This document shows, piece after piece, positions 11,101 to 23,223 of a stretch of DNA of 64,000 bases. The first letter of the stretch is position 1; each line of letters opens with the position of its first letter. The position numbers were made by a program, and so were the translations under genes. The stretch is from Datnioides undecimradiatus (taxonomy: Eukaryota; Chordata; Actinopteri; Lobotiformes; Datnioididae). The notes beneath the pieces were generated by a model. It did no database searches, was not told where the DNA came from, and saw only the letters and a program-made list of their open reading frames with translations. Where the stretch lies: the NCBI GenBank assembly GCA_008933995.1, contig WARS01000014.1:2465192-2529191 (forward strand), read 5' to 3'.

Positions 11101-13599
11101 ACCTGATTACACTTCATTGCTGTATGTACAGTCCATTTGTTATCACTTTTATCGCCTGTAGTGTATGAGTAATATCAATCCAGAGCCCATTGTGTTCTCA
11201 GAAGGGTGCAGTCACGCAGCCTTGTTTTATCTGTACGTGATGTCTTTGATCACAGATTTAAAGCAGAAATGATCAGATAACAGTCACACTCAAAAACAAG
11301 ACAAGACAAGCCTCGCGCAGACAGAGCACAGACGGAGCCTGTAGGGCACTGTGTCAGAAACAGAAATCTCTGACCCATGACTTTTCCTCCATTAATGGCT
11401 CTCAACCCTGTTTTTCATGAACTTCCAGAGTATACAGCCATGTTTTTGAGATACTGGGCATGGCCAAGTTGCCTGCCCCACAACAGATGCTACAGATTAT
11501 TATAAATATATGTATGCACACAGAATGGTAGATGTGTGTGCATTCATTTCCATGGGTCTGGCGGGAAGTACTTCAAGTTTCACACCTGCAAACCATCTCT
11601 CCCCATATAACATGAAAACCCAGTCAGCAAAGATGTTCCAACATCCCAGTCAACAAGTGTTATTATCCAATTTATATGGCCTCTTCGCCAGTGCCCTAAC
11701 ATGCCAGATGCAAGTTGCAAAATCCTGTCCTGATGTTTTCAGACTGCAACTTTTGGGATTCTTTGACAGAACACATTTTTAGTTAAACCTGTTACAAATC
11801 AATCAGGATTTCCTGATCTGTTCTGAGTGCTTTTACCGGTTATCTGTAACAGATGTCCAGAGCATTAAAGAGTTCTCACATGGGCTCTTTAACATGCTTC
11901 CTGCTTTATTTGGAGTCATTTCCTGCCTTTTTTTATCGTAGCATTACCCTAGAGACCGGCGCTGTAATCTCTGTCAGAGCTTGACCAACTTACTCGGAAA
12001 TTTCATGCCCTTCAACCTTTGGTTTGCAGATCGAATATTAAAAGTAGAAAGTGAAGATGAGGCAGATGTAACGCTATTCATGCTTATCTCGCTGTGAAAT
12101 GATGCCAGCTGTACATGAAGACAATCTCCTCACCTTCTCAGTATGGCTGAAATGTGATGGCATGATGACCTTGTAATTCATTACTGTACCACTGAGTTCA
12201 CCGTTTTCTTGTTCATTCACCAAAAGCTGTCAAATAGCCCAGAGAACAAACAGACATGTATAACCTCACAAATATTGAAAACGTGGAGGATCTATTAACA
12301 GTCATCGCGACAAGTGCACAGTTCAAAACATGGTGGTGGTGCAGCATGAAGACAGCAAGGTCAAAAAGAAGAGTCAACATTGGCTAAATGAATTAAATCG
12401 GATGCAGAGACGGGTGTTTTTCCCCTTCAAAACTGCATAAAGAGTCTATTTTGCAAGTCCGAAAATTCGGCTTTTCGCTCCTCAGACTTTCAGGGAATCT
12501 TGATGGTGGTGTAATACTTTAATGCTTTTACTCACAGTTCATGTCCACAGTCAACTCACGTTAATCCCCCTGTAAATTGTACATACCCTTTCATCATTTC
12601 TTCTCGTAAACATCCATTTTCAGCTTGGTTGAGCGGCTTTTTGTGGTTTCGGAACACATTTGTGATATTTTGAGGCAGTCTCCCCTCGCAGTGATTGGGT
12701 CTCAGGCAGAGGCTGATTACAGCATCCCACATCAGGCACTTTCCCAGGTAGCCTCGAAAATCAGAAACTCTCCCCAGGACCCAAATAGTCGAGGAAACAA
12801 AGACTTTTAATCAAGCTCGTGATGCAGGCATAACACTAATGTTTTCGCAAGACACACTTTTTACTGGTTTACGACCACACTGTTTTATTAGGACACGCTT
12901 TCCTGTACAATAATCTTAACGGCATTATCATGGAAAAGGGTTAGTCACAGCATGTGTCACTGCCCAGGGTGGGAGAGGGGATTTAGGGATATTTTTGTGC
13001 CAAGCGCCCAGGGCTCTGCTGGTCTTTCCCTTATACAAGTCTTTTAAAAAGCTAAATCAAACATGCAAAATCTATTGTGCACAGATGATTGGTCTCCGAC
13101 TCCTGTACACATTATCATATCGGATACATATAATTACTGAAAAACCAAAGTAGCGGAGGCAACTACAACTGTGCAAATCGGAAATGTTTAATTTTTATGT
13201 GTAAAACATTCTGTGAGTGATCGTGTTGAAGTAAATAGTTGCCAGTTGTGAAAGCTCCAATCTTACTGTTTGCTATCAGTCTGTTTATGCTGAAGTGATA
13301 CTTGACTAAACTGTGCAATAGGCAAAAAGCAGCTAGACAAGAGCTTGGCTCTCATGCTCAGATTTCCATATTTATTGCCTGAAATCCTGCAGGGAGTTCA
13401 ACTGAATGCCAATCGTAGAGCTGACTCACTGAAACAAATATGCATCTGCAGCGTGCACACTACGACACAGACCCCGATACTGTACGATTGATTAAAATCT
13501 ACCTTTTCAAGCTAAATGTTATGGTATAAATAGCTCACTCAGTACTGAAACTGTGATATCGGCTGCTGCTGTTCTGTCTGTGTTTAAACGACAATTATG
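8147..13599. other. Non-coding stretch
   Basis: There is no supported gene. A G9 run at 10374-10382 is flanked by two copies of ACACTTGTG. The interval 10880-11280 keeps more CpGs (about ten in 400 bp, for example AGACGCGTTT) than its flanks and could be regulatory. A strong acceptor-like tract (CTTTTTTTCCCCTGCAG, ending 10777) is followed only by a 19-codon open frame ending in TGA, with no donor. One phase-0 exon-like interval on the minus strand (12134-12226) is listed separately. Confidence 0.5.
12134..12226 (-). CDS. Candidate 93-nt exon, unassigned
   Basis: On the minus strand the acceptor TCTGGGCTATTTGACAG and the donor GAGAAG|GTGAGG bound exactly 31 codons, symmetric phase 0, reading LLVNEQENGELSGTVMNYKV and on to HTEK without a stop. 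The composition is protein-like, but no domain is recognised. No neighbouring exon could be linked to it with confidence. Over 64 kb a few such open splice pairs are expected by chance, so this is a weak call. Confidence 0.18.
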
Positions 13600-13860
13600 A
13601 TAATAATCTCCATCTATAGAGCACGCTTCAAAAGTTAAAAAGTGCTTCACACGAGGCGGCAAATTAAATATCAACAAATTATGGAATCGTAAGAGATTTT
13701 ATAATAAAACAGATCAAAGAAAATTCCAGTAATCAGAGACAAACTAAATAGAAAAACTCAAGTCAAATAAGGATACATTCTCAGATAAAAGTGGGCTTCA
13801 GGCAAAGATTTAAAAAGAGAGATAGCAGAGACTTATTTCCTCAGGCAGATGGTCCGCGTG
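13600..13860. repeat. Teleost dispersed repeat fragment
   Basis: The sequence around 13605-13650 (ATCTATAGAGCACGCTTCAA, then AAAAAGTGCTTCAC) and the end (TTTCCTCAGGCAGATGGTCC) match, with decay, the two ends of a fish repeat I remember as 'tatatagcrcctttcaaa ... aaagtgcttcac ... ctcaggcagatggttcc'. It has no open frame. The middle is A-rich as in that family. The family name is not known to me. Confidence 0.45.
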
Positions 13861-15712
13861 GGATCAGTGTTTGTGGTCGAGACATTAATTCATCGGAGCA
13901 GTGGTTCCGAATATGAGGTTGTCAAAAGTTGTGTCTGAGTGGTCACGATGTCTGATCAACAAAAGAAAAAGGAAATAAAATAATTGAATCTACTCAAAGT
14001 TATGCTTTTTGACTTCCTTCTTTTTTTTGTTTGTTTTTAATTGGGGTTTTTTTTGTAAATGGTCAAAATTGTATTGATTTTTCAGGACTCTAAAGACGAA
14101 AAAATATATCTTTGGTTGAACGGGTCATAACTGCTAGACCGATGATTAATGGGTGGCAAGAGGTTTTGTTTTAAAGAATCATGAGCCCAAAAAGGCTAGA
14201 AACCACTTCAATATTGTGTCCTAATCCACATGTGTAAATGACTCTGCTTCTCTCAAAATGTCTCTATGTGTTTGATGTCATTTAATGCACAGCTATTTAT
14301 TTCACAGGAAAAACAAACAAACAGAGCTGAAAGAAAAAAAAGGGGGAGAGGAAAGGCTTGTGTTGTAAATCAAACAGCCGCGGGACAAAGCAAACTACCA
14401 GACCTGCTGAACCTTGTCAGGGGTGCAGCGCCACCAAACTCAGCGCAGATCCTCAAAGCAAACTTTGTTCCACCTCAACATTCTCCTGCATCGCATTCCT
14501 CTTTTATCTCCATACCTGCAGATACAGGCACGTGTACACAACACACACACTCTCCGGCATTAAAATGTCTAATTCCATCTGATGCAAATGTATGCAGTGC
14601 CGTTGTGAACTACGAGTCAATTACAGTATAATGCCATGGTTATTCTGAACGGGCTGAAGGTGGAGGCACCTCAAGACATTAGTATGCCAGTGTGTTTAAA
14701 GGCCAATTTCACCCTGCATGCCTCTGGAACAAAACCCTCAAAGAATTTGCATTTCAACAGAATATCACTTTTCGCTGCCTGTTTTTGAATCTGCGTCCCG
14801 TTGGTGCTCCTATTTCACATTTCCTAGCCTGGATGCATAATCACTTTTGTGTCAAATTGTCTTCATTGAGTTGTAATAAGCAGAAAAAGATGCCAGTGGA
14901 AAACAGGTTTTGTTTTTTTTTTTCAATCACACTTCCTAGAATTTTGCTGAGAGTTGCTGTTCTTGTTTCTTGAGGGATTTCCTTGAGTGTGTGATCTGTG
15001 TGTTATTTTTCAATGCATTATATTACTCATTAAACACAAGCTAACAGGAATGAATGGGCAGCATTCATCGCCCCTCGAACTTAAATGTCACTCTACTTGT
15101 ACCGCACAAGGAATTACTGTAAAATTCAATCATATGTTTCACACCATTCAAAATGGATTCTCAGCTCTCCTCATATAAAAGAGCCAATTAAGGCATCGTT
15201 TCCCCTGTGCAGTCCACCACCACCCCTCTTTATCATTGGTAGTAATGACAGCTTTACAGAGGGAACTAATTAGCAGGTTTCCTCCTGTCAGTGCTGCCAC
15301 CAGATGAGCGTAAGCAAGGTCTCGCAGGTGGAGAAGAAAGCCGAGAATCATACTTTCGCTTTATTGGTTCTCTCACAGTTTCTCTACCGCTTTGGTTTTT
15401 TCAGTTGTTTGCTCATTTAAATGGCCTGCTCTCTCAGAAAAAAAGAGGTGTTACTATCCTTTGAGCAGTTAAATGCAATTAGCAGCACAATAAACATGTA
15501 CAAATATCCTAATGCCTGTGTGTATAGATGGATCCACTGAGTAAATCTGCAGTGAAATATTAATTGAATAACAGATCGGATTCTTCCCCGGACTTCTGAA
15601 AACGTTGATGTGATTTTTAAAATGAGAAAATCGAAACATTTCAAAGGCTGCACTCAAAAATGGTTTGAAATTGTAGACCTCGTGTATGTCAAGCACTTGT
15701 ATTGAAAAGCTC

Positions 15713-15740
15713 AAAAAAACAAACAAACAAACAAACAAAA
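15713..15740. repeat. (AAAC)n microsatellite
   Basis: AAAC units are repeated about six times, flanked by short A runs. Confidence 0.85.
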
Positions 15741-18700
15741 AACCCACATTTTAAAAAGACAGTTTCTCACTTTGAAACGTTTCTTGCCTAGAGCATACAA
15801 TAAATGAGACTCCGGTGAGCAGGCAATAACTTTTGTCAACAGTACACTAAATGTTATGAGCTGTTGATGTGCAGTATGTGGTATAACAATATCCTACGAT
15901 ACAACCACATAAAACTCCTTTGTACCGACAATAATGCAATGTACAAGGTCCAAAAAGAAGTTTAGAGAAAGGCGCTTATTCGCTGTTGCTTTTGTAAATT
16001 AGCAATACTGTTTCCATGTTTATCATTTTCTTTTCTTTCTGTAGATAATAAAAAAAAAAGATTGAACCGTGTGAGAATATTGAATTAAAGAGGCCGTCAC
16101 CGTGAAATCAGTGACTGTGCTGAGGTGCACTCTAAACTCAGCGGGAAAGGAGCACTATGAGTGCAGACTGTTACAAGGTTGGTGAAAAAAGCATTAAAGC
16201 ACATATCAAAGAAGAAGAGCATGTCAATTATTTATCAAAGCGAGGGAAAAGAACCACAAGGGCAGATGCATAAACAAAGGTAAGGTTCTACAGCGTGGTG
16301 CTGGAGACAGAAAAGGACAGGACAAATAGAGGCCAGAGCAAAAGCAAAGGCCAGCGCTCACAACCACACAAGAAAGGTAAAAATACATAGAATACATTAC
16401 ATATTCAGAAGCACAATCAAACTTCAAGTCATTCTGTAACATGGTTAAAATTATTCATCTTTCTTTTGTTTGTTTAACCACACACTCCTGCCAAAAGCAT
16501 TAGTGTTCCGGCTTGTGTATACAGATTTAAGTGTTCTTTGTGACCCATAAAAGCTGCGGGGTGTAGAGGACCGGCAGCATCAGAAGCATTGTTTATTTGT
16601 GGTAAAAGGTCAGCGTCTGCACATTTACCTCAATTTGCAAACATGTAGGCACACGTGCACAAGCAGTCAAACTTGATTGCATTTACTGTAATACCTTTTA
16701 AACGTATGCATGGCCCCGTGTTTGCATTCAGGAAAAGCATATGAAATATGCAATTTACAGTTTGATAAGGTAAGAATGATTATTTATATTGTTTAAATGC
16801 GCACAAGAAGAAAAAAATAGAGTGACCAAATCACTGAACCATGAACTTGGTTAGCGTCGCCTTTGCAGGTCCATTTATCACCCTCGATACTGTGATATTA
16901 GGAACCCTGGAGAGGCTGGGTATAAGCAGCAGACATACAGCTCCTCCTCTCGCCGCTTCCACCGAGAACAGAAGCCTGATTCTCCCACCTGCAAAGTCTC
17001 CATCTGCTCCCCCCACACGGCACAACAACAAAAAGCTCCATAACCCAATACACAGTCAAGCCAACCTTGACTGTAATACCCTATGACAGTTTGTATTTGA
17101 CACAGGCATATCCGCTTGAAGCTTTGCAGTTATTTTCAGCGGCTACAATTGTCTCTAGAATAAATGCATCCGATGGTGCTCTAAGATATTTTTCTGTCTT
17201 TCCAAATTACATTCTGCCCGTGTTTTATATTGCATCTCAACTCTTCAAGCCGGTGGTCTGCAGTGCATCAGCGAGAGATGGTGCAGCACAAAGAGCGCAG
17301 GAGAGGAGAGAGGGCGAGTGTAGGTTTTGGTACGGCATTAGTTATTCATGTGTGTCTGCCCTAAAGACCAAAGAACCTTCCCCACAATCCTGCAATAAAG
17401 CAAAAGTGGAGTAAAAAGCAGCAACGTAGACCCCCAACCTCAACCTCTAGAGAGGAGATTTATGGGACCTCCATGAAGTGAATCTTCCAGAGGTGATGGG
17501 GGAATGAGGGCACTTTAAATCCCATTACCATGTGATCAAAAAGTTGTTTCTCACTCTAGATTATCCAGCGAAGACAGTGGGATCCTGTAAAGACAAAACC
17601 TGAAATCCTGAGAGGTAGAGTATCGTCGAGTAACAATGGTGAGAGCGTGTGGAGCACACATTTCTCTTCATTAAGCAATAAATAATGCAGGGGAATCATA
17701 TGAATAATTTTCTCCCTAATGGATATTGCATGCTGAGAAAGGATTTCCAGTTCCAGTTTTTAAAAATTTAGCATGTGAAATGATGCGTCGCTATGTGACA
17801 AAGTGATTTTTCAGGGCAAGAAGAGAGTAGCGCAAATGCATCAGAAAGCTTTCGGGAAAAATAAGTGAGACTGAGAGAAGAGAGAGGGGAAGACAGAGGC
17901 CTGGGACTTTTCCCATTGAGTTCGACAGCATCAAATTACTTAGCCTGCCAGGCCTTGCCTCAGATATTCTGGTAAACACCAATATATTTTATCTAATTGT
18001 TAAACATTAGGGGGGCTATAAATCATTTTCTATACTGCTCTACTTTTCCTTTACACTTGGAACTCTAGAGCCATGCGCAAGTGGAACTCATTCAGACGCC
18101 TTTATATAGCCCTCTTTTCTTTTCTGTATTGATTCGTTTTGTGTCGGTGATGAAAATCAGCTGCAACTTAGTTCAAAAATCCAAAGCATTCATGGGCAAC
18201 TGTGAATGAAATATTAACCCAAACTCCTCTAACTATCCTCAAAAAGATCTGGAAGGTGCAGTTTCATCAGATGGTCTTCTACCCATTAAATTCCAGTTGA
18301 GTCTTTGATTAGAAATCAATACAGAAAAATGCTGAACATATGGTTGTCGAGTGTGGAAATTGCATTTCCCATCTGTCTGAATATAGGATTCCTCATTCTT
18401 TATTCTCTTCATCAAAAGTCTGAGATGACATATCACAGATTGCATGTACATTGGAAATGCAGCCTGCCATCACCGGATAGGCTAGGAAGCATGACAACCT
18501 ATGGAAATTCAAATAGCATATCCGATAAAGCATGCAGGCTCTTTCATAACGGTACAATCGGTTGGATGGATGAGTTTTAACATCACAATAAAATGTCTCT
18601 TCTTGCTGTCAGAGTGTTTCATAACTTGCAGTGACACATCTGTAGAGATATGAAGGAAACAGCAGAAGCATATGACAGATTACAAAGCCTGGGTATAAAG

Positions 18701-19242
18701 GATGTGGATCTTTCAGACTTTTTCAGCCACTGTGATGCTACCTGCATCCAGCAGCATGACATACAATATGCATATGTTATCAAAGTAAAAATCTGGCATG
18801 AAACTTTAATGAACAGAGGAATAGAGGGTGCAGTGCAAAAGAGAAGCTGATTTGCTGAAGGCAATGTGGAATTGTTTTAGCGAAGCGTAGCGGACAAGAA
18901 GCAGGAAACCTGGGACAGGAACAATCGCTATAGGCATTTGCATTTCACATGTGGATGTAAGAGCCACCACTGCAATTATACATACCACTGAGTAAGGACA
19001 TGGCTGCAAACCACAAAGCAAATTTCCATGCTTCGAACAGAGCCACAGCTTGCCCGGGGACTTTGCAGCTCAGGTGGCAAGCATGGTTAATCCACCATTT
19101 GGGAGAACTTGTAAGCTTTAGCCTACATGGTCAGCAGCTAAACGTTACTTTCCCATCACTAGATGGTATCTGATTTGTTGTCCTTGGACTATAGTTTCTT
19201 AATCTTCTTTTAATTGCAGCGCACTTCCCCTCGTGAGCTACA

Positions 19243-19269
19243 CCCCCCCCCCCCCCCCTTTTTTTTTTT
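19243..19269. repeat. C16-T11 homopyrimidine tract
   Basis: Sixteen C are followed directly by eleven T, giving 27 uninterrupted pyrimidines. It may form triplex DNA and may be miscounted in the assembly. Confidence 0.9.
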
Positions 19270-20436
19270 AAAAAGATAAACAGCACATCAAGAATCAATC
19301 ACCGATTGGGAAAACTGTCCTAGAGCATCAGCAAAGTTTGACCCCCGCCTACATGCAACCTATTTTGAAATCAGATTGCCCCCCGATTTACCTCCACACA
19401 CCAGACAGCATTAGTCCGCACCAGGGCTTTAGTTGCTAGGCAACTGAAGACACTTGCTGCAGACTGAAATGTTTCTTTGATTCAAGGAAAGATCTTATAT
19501 AATGCCTTACAGGGGAGAAATTTTATATAATTGCATAAAAATTGTCTGAGTAATTAGAATTAATGTAATATTATGTTAGTTGGCACAACATACTGAATAA
19601 CGGCATGATTTGGCTCCACGTGAAACGGTCTTCACTGAAATGTATTTCCCTTCAAGTTAGTTACTTTATGTGAAGTAGGTCTACTGTTTTGAATGGGAAT
19701 GGCAAAACAATCACACGGTATACAGACACACGCACTTCATGAGCTTTTACAGAATATTGTGTTAAACACAAGAGCTATTTACATAATCTAGATATGTTAT
19801 GTTAATAAAGGCAAAGGAAAATGAATAATGAGATCATGTGTGTAGATGGTGCCATCATTTAAGGTCAAACGCAACCCAAGAGTTATTAAAATGAGCTTTT
19901 CTAACTGTCTCCTATATTTCCATACATTTCCATTTTCATGCATTAAAACGATTTGATACACAGGCTGTCACTCGTTGTCATATTAGTTGGCTTGTGTTAA
20001 AAAAATTGCTGCAGTGCTGCACTGCACCAGCTTTCCACCAGGCAACACGAGACTATTTCAGTAATATGTTAATTGTGGTTCATCTAGTTAACATAATATG
20101 TGGGTAGTCTGAGACTACAGTAATTACAATTTTCTATATGCTTCTCTGTGCTGCAGAGGCTCCTGGGAAATTACCAGGGTTAAAGGTCGAGTGGTGGGAG
20201 CACCATGCTGTGGGTGACCTAGAGAAGCTTCGTGGAAACGAAAGCAAACTGGCTGCAGGGAAATACGTAACTTGTATGTGCTTGGATTATCTAAGTCATG
20301 AGTGAAGAAGCTCATAAATATGCATATTCATTATCCAGTGCTGCATCCCTCTCACTGAATCTATCATGAAGATTAATGAATATTATTCAGTCATTCATGA
20401 CTTACTGTAAGCAGCTGTTTCAAATGCTAGCAGACA

Positions 20437-20450
20437 GCACCACCTACTGT
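20437..20450 (-). promoter_or_regulatory. CTCF-like motif (minus)
   Basis: The minus strand reads ACAGTAGGTGGTGC, close to the vertebrate CTCF core CCASYAGRKGGCRS (differences at the first base and at the GGC). It lies about 600 bp past the poly(A) signal of the receptor gene and points away from the motif at 20761. Confidence 0.35.
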
Positions 20451-20760
20451 CTATGAGCAGTACTCAACAGCAATCAGTTAATTTATTTGACATGCAAATT
20501 CTTTTATGAATTGTTCAAAGCCTTTTTAGTTTTACTGTGGTAGCACTTTCAGCCTATCTAACCATTTCCATTTTTCATATTTTATTTTCCATAAAGTAAT
20601 ATGGTCCATTCTAATACAGGTTGATTGTGGTCAGACTAAAGTTAATTATACTGTAGATAACTAAAATATATGCAAAACTATCACTTGTGGAAAAGAACAG
20701 AAAGGTGAAAGAGGTGGATTTTCTGAATTGTTTAACCCTAGTATGTAGTCTATGAAACCA

Positions 20761-20774
20761 CCACTAGATGTCAC
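20761..20774 (+). promoter_or_regulatory. CTCF-like motif (plus)
   Basis: CCACTAGATGTCAC matches CCASYAGRKGGC except for one base in the final GGC. With the minus-strand motif at 20437 it forms a divergent pair 320 bp apart. Confidence 0.35.
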
Positions 20775-21051
20775 CAGATAACCATCTGTAAAGCATGAGC
20801 AGTCAAAGTTGTAGGACTGGAAAATCCAAATGATGTAAATCACGAATAAATAATAATGTTGTCCAGCTTCATAAATGACTACAACTCAGACACATTGATC
20901 CCAGACAAACGGGCTGAGACGTTGGACTCACTGTGACTTTGTAAAAGATAAATTTAGTCTGACCTACATTAACCCACCTAAACACCCACATACATGCTTT
21001 AAAAACTGACGCCACAAAACAAAACTTCCTGTTTGCTTGTCCTTCAGTCTA

Positions 21052-21057
21052 TTTATT
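21052..21057 (-). terminator. Poly(A) signal of the receptor gene
   Basis: AATAAA on the minus strand lies 178 bp after the stop codon of the receptor gene. It is the first canonical signal downstream and gives a 3' UTR of roughly 200 nt. Confidence 0.55.
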
Positions 21058-21234
21058 TGCTGCTTACGTCTACATTAATACACGTAAATTACAAACTGGA
21101 AGTCGAGTTAATCGAATGAAATATATTGCAGTCCAAGATCTCTGAGGTGGCATGCACAAACGTACTGTCAAAGCATGTCATGAATAGTTTGACTTCATAA
21201 ACATATACATCTAGTAAATTAGAGGCAAGCTGTG

Positions 21235-21458
21235 TCATGTGCTCCAGTAGTCAGGTTCTGGTGCTGCTCGTCTGTCTTGCGGTTTTTCCATGCAGTGGTT
21301 GGTGGGGTTGCGCTGCAGCAGTAGCAGACCCTGGTTCCTCAGCTCTTTATTCATACATAGCAGGATTATGGGGCTGGAGAGTAAAGGCAGGTCTAGCAGC
21401 AAATCTCTGACCATCTCTGGACACACAGAAGGGTGCTCCATCAATGCAAACACAGCAC
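21235..21458 (-). CDS. Divergent class A GPCR, exon 2 (end of TM6, TM7, tail)
   Basis: This exon carries residues 240-313 of the receptor. The acceptor is CTTCATAG and the first two bases complete the Gly codon split by the intron (phase 1), so the frame runs on without a stop. It holds the outer half of TM6, a short third extracellular loop (HPSVCPEM), TM7 (about 256-275) and helix 8 (N-K-E-L-R-N-Q, 276-282), then a 31-residue polar tail ending DYWST at the TGA at 21235-21237. TM7 has S268-P269-I-I-L where class A receptors have N-P-x-x-Y. No palmitoylation cysteine directly follows helix 8; C295 is further on. A separate start codon within the intron would give an 83-residue frame, but that is an artefact of reading through the acceptor. 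Confidence 0.8.
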
Positions 21459-22505
21459 CTATGAAGCATAACGTATGGTGTAACAATGGTTAGCAGTTAT
21501 CACTGTGCCTTTAGGTGATACCATAATGTATATTTTGCAATGCAGAACCAAACACATATATTTTTTAAAACATTTTTATCTTCAAGTTTATATTAATGCA
21601 TTGTTATGGCCTGTGTCACCTCGCATATAATTTAGTTTCCCATGCTAAAAACGCAAAACAAAAGTTGAGGTGTGTGTTCAGTTAAGTTTAGCCAAAACCA
21701 GCAAAAAGAGGTAGAGGTATGTTTATTTAAAATTAGAATCATTCCCTTTCATCCATATTCATTAATATCCAGTTTTTGATATAATGAAAAATGTTCTTAG
21801 ATGTCTGATGAAACTATTCAAATGTTGTTACGGTCTGGTAGTTTTAGGTCCCAGGGATTAAAATGCTAAGGAAATACGCTTTATTTAATTACTTTTGTAT
21901 TTATTTTCTTCAAAGAACCCCCCCCCCAAAAAAGTGACACAAAAAGCTCCGAAGCTCATAACATATATACCCTTTAGTTGCTTATACAACACCATATTCA
22001 CCATTAAACCATATTTAAATACAGCTTCATTTATGGAAACATGTAGACCTGAATGGGTACCGGGCTGTACAGGAAAACACATTTGCATGCATTAAGTATA
22101 TGTTGAGCAAATACAAAAGCACTTTGCAAAATGTAAAGTTTGAGTCCTTATATCTAACTTCAGTTTAGATTTATTAGTAATATCCTCATTTAGGTTCAAA
22201 ATATCGATTATCTTTTTTTGCAGAAAACTGTCAAAGTAAAACTTCACATTAAGGGGACATTAAAACAGTAATCATATGGCCATAATTACATTGAAAGTTA
22301 TTTGGAGTTAGAGTTATTTGGCCCAGCAAATGTTCCACTCGTCCAACTGGCTTCGAACACACCTCTTTCTTTAGTGTTTTCAGTGTAAGTGTCATCAGTG
22401 TGAGATGGTAAAATTTGTATTCCCACTTTACACTTTCGTGAATTTACTTCTTGGATTCTACCACAAACAGATGTGAATCTAATCTGTTTTGTAAAGTTTA
22501 CTTAC

Positions 22506-23223
22506 CAGGTATATGCGCTGAGAAGGTAATAAGAGATATCAGACTGAACACTTTGGCCAGTTGCACATTGACTCTCTGGCTCCTGTGCATCAGCTTAGCG
22601 CTCCTTACAATCGTGTGTAGAATATGAGCATAGAAATACAAGCTTAAGGGCAAAAACACAACTGTCTTCACCAGCAAAAGAAACCTCATGACTTCATCAT
22701 TAATGAAGGAGAAGCAAGTAAGGTTGACAGGATCCAGGTGATTCACATTGTTGTCCAGGAACCACAGGGTCAGCTCCTTCAGCCCCACAGGAAGGAGAGG
22801 AAAAAGAAGCTGCAGGGCCAGGAAAACCCTGCTGTTTACCAGGTGCCTACAGCCACACACCACTGTCAGGTAAATAGAGAAGGTGATGAAGGAGACGTAG
22901 TGGAAGGAAGCAGAGCTTGTCAGGTGTTTGGCGCTCACCATGACTTCACACAAGCAAGAGCCCAGCAGCCAGCGGCCGTGCTGCCTCCAGTGAATGATCA
23001 TGGGCCACAGGCTCAGGTTGACGAGGTTGCAGCTGGTACTGCCGAGGATGAACATCGCCACGTTGCTTCTTATCTTGCTTCGCCGGCTGAGCAGACAGGA
23101 CACCAGAGAGACGAGAATGAAGATGTTTAAGCCGAAGCCAGGGACAAGAAGCAGGACTTTAGAGGAGGCGCAAAGGTTCAGGTAGATGGAGACAGCGCAA
23201 AAGGAGGTAGACGTCTCATTCAT
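22506..23223 (-). CDS. Divergent class A GPCR, exon 1 (TM1-TM6)
   Basis: This is a seven-helix receptor of the plasma membrane; its ligand and G protein are unknown. I start at the ATG at 23223, which has a better context (GCCATGA) and gives a short N-terminus with an N-glycosylation site (N2). An in-frame ATG 45 codons upstream (23358) is possible. The joined model is 313 residues, normal for a compact class A receptor. Landmarks seen: N33 in TM1; W85-x-x-G88-x-x-x-C92 before TM3; C170 in loop 2, with N167-L-T glycosylation; P192 in TM5; P239 in TM6. Counting from C92, the DRY triplet is S116-I117-Y118. The TM2 Asp is N66, and CWxP is A236-H-I-P. The donor is CCTG|GTAAGT, inside TM6. The frame is intact, so I see no sign of a pseudogene. 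I cannot name an ortholog; a teleost orphan receptor is my best guess. Confidence 0.8.

Larger units (their letters stand above)
13861..20430. other. Non-coding stretch
   Basis: No gene is supported. It contains an (AAAC) run (15713-15740), a C16-T11 tract (19243-19269), an isolated TATAAATAG at 13525-13533 with nothing promoter-like around it, and many short open frames, none bounded by convincing splice sites. The 66-codon plus frame at 18650-18850 looks protein-like but has no splice or homology support. Confidence 0.5.

Noticed and set aside
18650..18850. 66-codon plus frame with protein-like composition
   Set aside because: Preceded by an in-frame TAG, no acceptor in the right phase, no promoter, and not recognised.
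22738..23130. 130-codon plus frame
   Set aside because: It is antisense to the receptor exon, whose helices and splice phase are clearly the real coding signal.
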